Source of the DNA: Hyphomonas sp.
GTDB lineage: Bacteria > Pseudomonadota > Alphaproteobacteria > Caulobacterales > Hyphomonadaceae
Direction of reading: 5' to 3'
Assembly (NCBI GenBank): GCA_020638455.1
Contig: JACKIK010000003.1
Location: 310,001 to 374,000, forward strand
DNA length: 64,000 bases
Shown: in pieces, positions 58,406 through 64,000 of the stretch
How positions within the stretch are numbered: position 1 is the stretch's first letter
Layout of the letters: every line of letters begins with the position of its first letter
Program-made: the position numbers and the translations under genes
Notes under the pieces: generated by a model
What the model was told of the DNA's origin: nothing
Database searches by the model: none
Seen by the model: the letters and a program-made list of their open reading frames with translations, nothing else

Positions 58406-60352
58406 ATGTTCAGCCGACGGCTATTCCTGCAGGGCGGCGCCCTCATGGGCCTCTCGTCCCTGTTGCCGGCCTGGGCGCGCAGCGCCAGCGACGGCAATAC
58501 CGGCCTCAGGCCGGCAACCGCGACCGAGTTCAACCTCTCTGTCGGGCGTTTCCCGGTACATATCGACGGGCGCGCCGGCGAGGCGGTGGGCGTCAACGGC
58601 ACCCTGCCCGCGCCGCTGATCCGCTTCCGCGAGGGCGACGAGATCACGCTCAACGTCACCAACACGCTGGAGGAAGATACGAGCCTTCACTGGCATGGCC
58701 TGCTGGTGCCATTCCAGATGGATGGCGTACCGGGCGTGACCTTCCCCGGCATCCGGCCGGGCGAGACGTTCACGTACAGGTATGCCGTGCCGCAATCGGG
58801 AACGTACTGGTACCATTCCCATTCCGGCCTGCAGGAGCAGCAGGGCCATTACGGGCCCATCATCATCGATCCGCACCATCACGACCCTATCGCTTTTGAC
58901 CGGGAATACGTGCTGGTGCTGTCCGACTGGACGTTCGAGAATCCCTACCGGGTGTTCGCGAAGCTCAAGAAGATGAGCGATGCGTACAATTACCAGCAGC
59001 GGACGGTGGGCGACTTCCTGGCCGATGCGAAAGCGCGCGGCCTCGGCGCCGCCTGGGCCGACCGGGCTATGTGGGGCCAGATGCGGATGTCGCCGCGCGA
59101 CATCGCGGACGTAACCGGGGCGACCTATCACTACCTGATCAATGGCCACGCAACGGCGGACAACTGGAACGGCGTATTCCAGCCAGGCGAGCGCGTGCGC
59201 CTCCGGATCATCAATGCCTCGTCGATGACGATCTTCAATGTGCGCATGCCCGGCCTGCCGATGACGATTGTGGCGGCGGACGGCCTGAACGTGCAGCCCT
59301 TGGAAGTCGATGAGTTCCAGATGGGCGTGGCGGAGACGTACGACGTGATCGTTCAGCCGACGGAGGACCGGGCCTTTGCCTTCGTGGCCGAGAGCATCGA
59401 CCGGTCCGGCCAGGCAGTGGCCACGTTCGGGCCGCGTCCCGGCATGCGGGCGGAAGCCCCTGCCCTGCGCGCCGTGCCCACGCTGACCATGAAGGACATG
59501 GGCATGGACCATGGCGCGATGGACCATGGCAGCATGGACATGGCCGCGATGGATCAATCCGGGCACGGCATGATGGACCATGACATGGAGGATCATGTCG
59601 ACCACGACATGAGCGGCATGAAAATGGACCATTCCGCCGTGATGGCGGAGGCGACCTGGCCCGTGGAGAAGAAAGACATCAAACGCGGCCCGGGCGTTGC
59701 CAATGTCGCGATGATGCCGATGAGCCGGCTCGACGAGCCAGGCATCGGGCTGGAGGATGTCGGCCACCGTGTACTGCGCTATTCGCAGCTGCGCAGCCTC
59801 GCGCGCAATCCGGACCTGAGACCGCCCGGCCGGGAAGTCGAAATCCACCTCACCTCCAACATGGAGCGCTACATGTGGAGCTTCGATGGGGTGAAGTTCT
59901 CCGAAGTAACGGAGGCAATCGTGTTCCATGAAGGCGAGCGCCTGCGCGTGACGCTGATCAACAACACGATGATGCCCCACCCGATCCACCTGCACGGCAT
60001 GTTCTTCGACCTCGTCAATGGCGGCGGCGACCATTGCCCCCGCAAGCATACGGTGATCGTGAAACCGGGCGAAAAGCTCTCCTTCGACGTGTCAGCCGAC
60101 CATGTCGGCGACTGGGCGTTCCACTGCCACCTGCTCTACCACATGCATGCGGGGATGATGCAGGTTGTGTCGGTCCTGCCATCCAAAGACAGAATGAAGG
60201 AAAAATACAACGGCATGGATGACATGCATGACGGGCATGAGGGTCACGACATGCCGGAGATGCATGACATGCACGAAGGCCATGACATGAAGCCGCCGGT
60301 GGAGATGGATCATTCCACCATGGACCACGGCATGCATGGGGAGATGAAGTGA
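58406..60352 (+). CDS. copA: Multicopper oxidase CopA, copper resistance
   Basis: A 648-residue periplasmic multicopper oxidase of the CopA group with a Tat signal (FSRRLFLQGG, RRxFLxG). Copper-site motifs in order are HWHGLL, WYHSHSG, HPIHLHG and HCHLLYHMHAGMM (with the type 1 ligand Met). A Met/His-rich segment of about 45 residues near 370-415 (MGMDHGAMDHG, DHDMSGMKMDHS) and another at the C-terminus (HEGHDMPEMHDMHEGHDMK) should bind extra copper. It oxidises Cu(I) in the periplasm. Start ATG 58406 has AGAAGGA upstream. It is coupled to copB by TGATG (60350-60354). Confidence 0.96.
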   Translation: MFSRRLFLQGGALMGLSSLLPAWARSASDGNTGLRPATATEFNLSVGRFPVHIDGRAGEAVGVNGTLPAPLIRFREGDEITLNVTNTLEEDTSLHWHGLLVPFQMDGVPGVTFPGIRPGETFTYRYAVPQSGTYWYHSHSGLQEQQGHYGPIIIDPHHHDPIAFDREYVLVLSDWTFENPYRVFAKLKKMSDAYNYQQRTVGDFLADAKARGLGAAWADRAMWGQMRMSPRDIADVTGATYHYLINGHATADNWNGVFQPGERVRLRIINASSMTIFNVRMPGLPMTIVAADGLNVQPLEVDEFQMGVAETYDVIVQPTEDRAFAFVAESIDRSGQAVATFGPRPGMRAEAPALRAVPTLTMKDMGMDHGAMDHGSMDMAAMDQSGHGMMDHDMEDHVDHDMSGMKMDHSAVMAEATWPVEKKDIKRGPGVANVAMMPMSRLDEPGIGLEDVGHRVLRYSQLRSLARNPDLRPPGREVEIHLTSNMERYMWSFDGVKFSEVTEAIVFHEGERLRVTLINNTMMPHPIHLHGMFFDLVNGGGDHCPRKHTVIVKPGEKLSFDVSADHVGDWAFHCHLLYHMHAGMMQVVSVLPSKDRMKEKYNGMDDMHDGHEGHDMPEMHDMHEGHDMKPPVEMDHSTMDHGMHGEMK

Positions 60353-61161
60353 TGCGCAAGTTCTGCTTCACTGCACTCGCGTCAATCTCGCTCTGCCTGC
60401 CGGCCCTGGCGCAGGCGCATTCCGGCCATGGAACCTCCGGCGGCGACAGGCCGTGGTCGCAGGCCGATGCCTGGTTCGATCCCGCGGAAATGGACGCCGT
60501 TCGCCAGCACATGCAGGCGCACCATGGGGCCACGCCCCTCGCCATGTTCATGCTCAACCGCGGGGAAGTTCAGTTTGCGGACGATAAAGAGTCAGGCGTC
60601 TGGGATGCTGATTTCTGGTATGGCGGCGATCTCAACAAGGTCTGGCTGAAGACCGAGGGCGAATACGATTTTGATGCCGGCAAAGTGGAAGGTGCCGAAG
60701 TCCAGCTGCTCTGGTCGCGCGCGGTATCCCGCTATTTCGACCTGCAGACGGGCCTGCGCTACGATTTCGAACCGGATGGCATCGCGCATGCCGTGCTCGG
60801 CTTCCAGGGGCTTGCGCCGTACTGGTTCGAAGTCGACGGAGCGGCCTATCTCAGCGAGGAAGGCGACCTGACGGCGGATTTCGAGGCTGAATATGAGCTG
60901 CGCCTGACACAGCGGCTGTTCCTGCAGCCGCGCATCGAGGCGGCCTTCTCGGCGGCGGACATTCCGGAGCGCAACCTCGGCAGCGGGCTGACCAACCTGC
61001 AGGCCGGGCTGCGCCTCAGATACGAAATCCGGCGTGAATTTGCGCCCTATGTCGGCGTGGAACAGCACAGCGCGCTCGGCGGAACGGCTGACCGGATGGA
61101 GGCCGCTGGCGGCGATCCTGACCAGACCTGGTTCGTGGTCGGCATCCGCAGCTGGTATTGA
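60352..61161 (+). CDS. copB: Copper resistance protein B, outer membrane
   Basis: A 269-residue CopB. After a signal peptide (SISLCLPALAQA) comes AHSGHG and a conserved FMLNRGEVQFADDKESGVWDADFWYGGDLNKVWLKTEGEY, then a predicted beta-barrel to the C-terminus (QLLWSRAVSRYFDLQTGLRYDF; SAFIGIRSWY-type end with final aromatic-Tyr). It sits in the outer membrane and acts with CopA. The Met-rich N-terminal region of longer CopBs is short here. The ATG overlaps the copA stop (TGATG). It is followed by an intrinsic terminator. Confidence 0.94.
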   Translation: MRKFCFTALASISLCLPALAQAHSGHGTSGGDRPWSQADAWFDPAEMDAVRQHMQAHHGATPLAMFMLNRGEVQFADDKESGVWDADFWYGGDLNKVWLKTEGEYDFDAGKVEGAEVQLLWSRAVSRYFDLQTGLRYDFEPDGIAHAVLGFQGLAPYWFEVDGAAYLSEEGDLTADFEAEYELRLTQRLFLQPRIEAAFSAADIPERNLGSGLTNLQAGLRLRYEIRREFAPYVGVEQHSALGGTADRMEAAGGDPDQTWFVVGIRSWY

Positions 61162-61172
61162 AATTGCCCGAA

Positions 61173-61194
61173 AGGCGCGCAGGTGCCTGTTTTT
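61173..61194 (+). terminator. Intrinsic terminator after copB
   Basis: AGGCGC (61173-61178) pairs with GTGCCT (61183-61188, one G-U pair) around GCAG, followed by G and five T (61190-61194). It lies 12 bp after the copB stop and should end the copper operon. Confidence 0.7.
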
Positions 61195-61290
61195 CTTCGG
61201 AAAGGCGCCTGTGTCGCCTCTGGCATGAGTCTTGTTGTGCAATGCAGCATCGAGCCGTATAGTTACAACATTGAAAGGGATGCGGGCATC

Positions 61291-61590
61291 ATGGATTACT
61301 GGCTGACCCCCTGGCGCACGGCGCTGACGATAACTGCGGCAACGCTCGAGACGACGCTGGTTATTCAGAAGAGCCTCGCGGGAATTGCAGGCTTCGGCGG
61401 AACTGACACGTTCGATGAAAATCGCCTGCGCGACGCCTTTCATGCCGCAGCCGACGTGAACCTTCGCCGCTGGGGCGATACGGCCGAGATGATCCAGTCC
61501 CTCCCCGGCTGGCTGCACGATTTCACCAATATGCCGGGCGATGTGCTGACCGACTGGTTCGACGCGGCGCGCCGCCACCACGACGTCTAG
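61291..61590 (+). CDS. Small protein of unknown function before phoR
   Basis: A 99-residue protein with a hydrophobic, alanine/threonine-rich N-terminal helix (WRTALTITAATLETTLVIQKSLAGIAGFGG). The rest is charged and helical. It could be a phasin-like or membrane-associated small protein, but I do not recognise it. AAAGGGA precedes ATG 61291. Its stop shares CTAG with the convergent phoR stop (61587-61590). Confidence 0.6.
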   Translation: MDYWLTPWRTALTITAATLETTLVIQKSLAGIAGFGGTDTFDENRLRDAFHAAADVNLRRWGDTAEMIQSLPGWLHDFTNMPGDVLTDWFDAARRHHDV

Positions 61591-62975
61591 CCAGCCGCCT
61601 TTTCCAGCTTCGCCGCCGGCAGCCAGACACCGAACGCGGTACCCTGCGCGAGACGCGTCTCGACTGCCATGCCACCGCGATGGTGGGCCATGATGTGCTT
61701 CACGATGGCAAGGCCGAGGCCGGTACCCGAAATCTTGCCGCCCCGGCTCTGGTCTGTCCGGTAAAAGCGCTCGCCAAGCCGCGGCAGGTGCTCGCTCTCG
61801 ATACCGGGGCCCTCATCCTCCACCCGAAGCCAGACGACCGGATCGCCCATGCCGAGCCGGGAAACAGTCTGGACCAGGGTCATGCGGTCGCTGTCTGCCC
61901 AGGCCTGCGCGGCCTGCGCCCGGCCCTCCTGCGCATTCGCAGCGCGACCGACGGTGACCCGCACGGATCCGTCCGGCCGCGAATACTTGATCCCATTCGA
62001 CACGAGGTTTTCGACGACCTGGATCAGCTCATCATAATTGCCGATCACGGGCAGTTTTTCGTCCGGCACCGCAACAGAAAGGCTGATCCCTCGCTCTTCG
62101 GCAAAGCCTTCGAGCGCGGATGCCCCTGCCCGGAGGACATCGCGGACACTGACCCGGTCGCGCGGGGCGACCTGCTCGGACGACTCGATGCGAGACAGGG
62201 AAAGGAGATCGGCAATCAGGCGCGACATGCGCTCGGCCTCGATCGCCATGATATCGAGGAACCGGCCCCAGCTCTCCGGATCGTCCCGGGCCGGGCCGCG
62301 CATCGTCTCGATAAACCCTGACAGGGCGGTCAGCGGCGTACGCAGCTCGTGGCTGGCATTGGCGATGAAATCGGAGCGCGAGCGGGCCGCCCGGCGCAGG
62401 GGCGTCAGGTCTTCCAGCACAACCAGGATTCGCTCGGCCTGCAGCGGGCGGGACACATGCGCACGCCAGGTCTCGTCCGGCCCCGCCTCCACCTCAACCG
62501 CTGCCGGCACGTCCGAAGGCGTCCGGATCGCTTCGTCGATCGCTGACAGCAGCACGGGCGACCGGATCAGCGTGCTGGCGCGCGGGCGGACCCGCCCGTT
62601 GACGCGCAGCACTTCCTCCGCCTCGTCGTTGAAGGCGACGATGCGCTGGTCGAGATCGACTTCGAAAGCCGGCAGAGGCAGCGATTTCAGCGGAACGACC
62701 GACGCCGCCGGGCCAGGCGGCAGGTTCGCCGTGGCGCTTTCGGCTTCCGTGTCGGGCAGGGTGACGGCAGCCGAACCGACATAATAGGCTGCGGTGACGG
62801 CCAGCGCTGCCATCGCACCGGCGACGGCCTCGACAAGGCCGACCGCTCCAGTGACCAGCATCAGCAGCAGAATTGCGATGAAGCTCGCACACAGGACGAC
62901 GAAATCCCGCGCCCGCAGGCTGCGCGTGCGGCGGACGGGCTTGTTCCGGCTACCTGCTGAAAGCGCCTCGCTCAT
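61587..62975 (-). CDS. phoR: Phosphate regulon sensor histidine kinase
   Basis: A 462-residue sensor kinase with two N-terminal hydrophobic segments (about 28-45 and 50-68), a PAS-like domain (about 95-190, LPLPAFEVDLDQRIVAFNDEAEE), the HisKA box with ASHELRTPL, and HATPase motifs NLVSNGIKYS, DEGPGI and GTGLGLAIVKH. It senses phosphate through the PstS/PhoU signalling path and phosphorylates PhoB. ATG 62975 is favoured (GGAGG upstream). No phoB or pst genes are adjacent downstream, so it is separated from its usual neighbours. PhoR assignment is moderate versus another PAS histidine kinase. Confidence 0.8.
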   Translation of the reverse strand: MSEALSAGSRNKPVRRTRSLRARDFVVLCASFIAILLLMLVTGAVGLVEAVAGAMAALAVTAAYYVGSAAVTLPDTEAESATANLPPGPAASVVPLKSLPLPAFEVDLDQRIVAFNDEAEEVLRVNGRVRPRASTLIRSPVLLSAIDEAIRTPSDVPAAVEVEAGPDETWRAHVSRPLQAERILVVLEDLTPLRRAARSRSDFIANASHELRTPLTALSGFIETMRGPARDDPESWGRFLDIMAIEAERMSRLIADLLSLSRIESSEQVAPRDRVSVRDVLRAGASALEGFAEERGISLSVAVPDEKLPVIGNYDELIQVVENLVSNGIKYSRPDGSVRVTVGRAANAQEGRAQAAQAWADSDRMTLVQTVSRLGMGDPVVWLRVEDEGPGIESEHLPRLGERFYRTDQSRGGKISGTGLGLAIVKHIMAHHRGGMAVETRLAQGTAFGVWLPAAKLEKAAG

Positions 62976-63101
62976 CGGGCCTCCGGGCCGCTGCTGCATC
63001 ACCATGCACGTATCGTTAAGCCGCTATCGCGAGAGGTGCCCGCTGCCAAGCCCCCGGCGCCGAATGCTGTCAGCGGACATCCTGCACCCTGTGCGCAATG
63101 T

Positions 63102-63133
63102 AATTATTGAAAATCGATAATTTCTCATTGACA
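63102..63133 (+). promoter_or_regulatory. Candidate operator and -35 for the efflux outer membrane factor gene
   Basis: AATTAT (63102-63107) and ATAATT (63117-63122) are inverted with 9-bp spacing, followed by TTGACA (63128-63133) as a -35 element; the -10 would fall near 63151 (TAACGC, weak). The spacing fits a repressor site overlapping the promoter of the gene at 63189. The rest of 62976-63188 shows nothing more I can support. Confidence 0.45.
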
Positions 63134-63188
63134 GTCGAATAGAGCGGGCGTAACGCACTGCAGGTTAACTGGGAGCGATGCCCGAGGC

Positions 63189-64000
63189 ATGAAACGTTCG
63201 ATACTCCTCGCGGGTACCGCAATTCTTGCGGCATGCGCGTCGTCGCCGGCAAAAATCGGCGGCCTGGCGGGCAAACCTGTTGAATTCTTTGCTGTTGCGC
63301 CGGATGCGCCTGCTGAATGGGTGGCCAAGGGCGTCGCCGGCGAAGTGCCCGAAGGCGACTGGCTGACCCAGTTCGGGGACGCCACGATGACCTCGCTCGT
63401 GCAGGAAGCACTGGCCCACAATCCGACCCTGCTTGCGCGCGAAGCGGCTGTCCGGGCAGCCGAGGCGCAGACGCGCATCGCCCGGGCCGCAGGCCGGCCA
63501 AGCCTCAGCGGCACGCTGTCCGCCGGCGGCACCTCGACCGGGTTTGCAACCGGAACCGGCACGGACCGATCGAACGATTCCTATTACGGCCTCAGCATCG
63601 ATGCCAGCTGGGAAGCCGATCTGTGGGGCCGGATCGGCACCTCGGTCGGCGCAGCCAGGGCCGACTACGCAGCCAGCGAAGCCGACCTTGCAGCCGCCGA
63701 GCTGGCGCTCTCCGCCCAGACGGCGATCGCCTGGGTCAATCTCAACGCCGCCCGGGCCCAGGAACACCTTGCCGAGCAGACCTATGACGCACGCGACCAT
63801 GTGCGTGTGCTCACCGAGCGCCGGTTCCAGCGCGGCTTGTCGGATGCGCTGGACGTGCGCACGGCGCGCAGCGCGCTGGCCAATTCGGAAGCCGCCATCG
63901 CCGCGCGGCGCCAGACCTCGGGCGAAGTGGCCCGACAGCTCGAAATCCTGGTCGGCCGGTATCCGTCCGCCGAACTCGACGCGCCCGCCGCACTTCCGGT
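63189..64000 (+). CDS. RND efflux outer membrane lipoprotein, NodT/TolC family (3' end outside window)
   Basis: An open frame of at least 270 codons running off the window. Lipobox ILAAC with Cys16, followed by DWLTQFGDATMTSLVQEALAHNPTLLAREAAVRAAEAQ, the typical start of NodT-family OMFs, and WEADLWGRIGTSVGAARADYAASEADLAAAELALSAQ. These form the outer-membrane channel of tripartite RND pumps. The remainder, and probably the RND and MFP genes, lie beyond the window. The upstream AATTAT/ATAATT site suggests repressor control. Confidence 0.9.
   Translation, partial: MKRSILLAGTAILAACASSPAKIGGLAGKPVEFFAVAPDAPAEWVAKGVAGEVPEGDWLTQFGDATMTSLVQEALAHNPTLLAREAAVRAAEAQTRIARAAGRPSLSGTLSAGGTSTGFATGTGTDRSNDSYYGLSIDASWEADLWGRIGTSVGAARADYAASEADLAAAELALSAQTAIAWVNLNAARAQEHLAEQTYDARDHVRVLTERRFQRGLSDALDVRTARSALANSEAAIAARRQTSGEVARQLEILVGRYPSAELDAPAALP

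Noticed and set aside
1..64000. CRISPR arrays, tRNA and rRNA genes, prophage or integrase genes
   Set aside because: Looked for repeat-spacer periodicity, cloverleaf ends and integrase motifs while reading; none was seen. A covariance-model scan would be needed to exclude small RNAs.

Overview
The window looks like about 64 kb of chromosome from a high-GC alphaproteobacterium, most likely a marine, Hyphomonas-like member of the Hyphomonadaceae. The basis is the gene set: a ligase-associated repair quartet (PdeM, Lhr-type helicase, beta-CASP exonuclease, ATP-dependent ligase), a TadG-like protein, PutA, a type III ornithine decarboxylase with a structured leader, many lipoproteins, GNAT and DUF genes, and dense packing with ATGA overlaps. 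This is an inference from gene families. No rRNA, tRNA or CRISPR was seen.

Layout. 0-5 kb: end of an M20 peptidase, an MpaB/DUF2236 oxygenase, a stand-alone EF-G domain III-V gene lying between two copies of the uvrC 3' end, uvrC, and a small membrane protein. 5-10 kb: aspartate aminotransferase, Dps, then a translationally coupled GNAT plus large C-terminally membrane-anchored protein, followed by a terminator and a nested hairpin. 10-15.7 kb: an intact IS256-family element with an 8-bp target duplication that replaced the C-terminus of a LysR regulator, a PLP decarboxylase, an S24 repressor with candidate operators, and a low-GC DUF3800 gene with a damaged 5' end. 15.7-31 kb: the four ligase-associated repair genes, spread out among a TadG/vWA protein, a serine hydrolase, a GH9 glycosidase and a secreted trypsin-like protease; the helicase carries an in-frame palindromic element. 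HU follows.

31-36.6 kb: membrane proteins (TspO-like, MscS), an SDR whose ribosome binding site lies inside a 12-bp hairpin, a short CoaA-like kinase and a TlpA-like thioredoxin. 36.6-49 kb: a run of redox and hydrolase genes (two MDR dehydrogenases, HSL esterase, TetR, PPOX protein, flavin monooxygenase, two PaaI thioesterases, serine hydrolase) plus lipoproteins; this resembles a catabolic module for a ketone or acyl-CoA substrate, but the substrate cannot be read from sequence. 49-64 kb: putA, a GT4 glycosyltransferase, a PstS-like lipoprotein, ornithine decarboxylase with a Shine-Dalgarno-sequestering leader, murI, an inositol-phosphatase-family gene, a copper resistance operon (small Cys/His protein, copA, copB), phoR, and the start of a TolC/NodT-type outer membrane factor that runs off the end.

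The least explained items are the EF-G fragment and its flanking uvrC repeats, the GNAT/CorA-shaped gene pair, the nested RNA-like hairpin at 9987-10046 and the hairpin over the SDR start. Function names rest on motif recognition by eye, without database searches. Start codons were chosen from ribosome binding sites and signal peptides.
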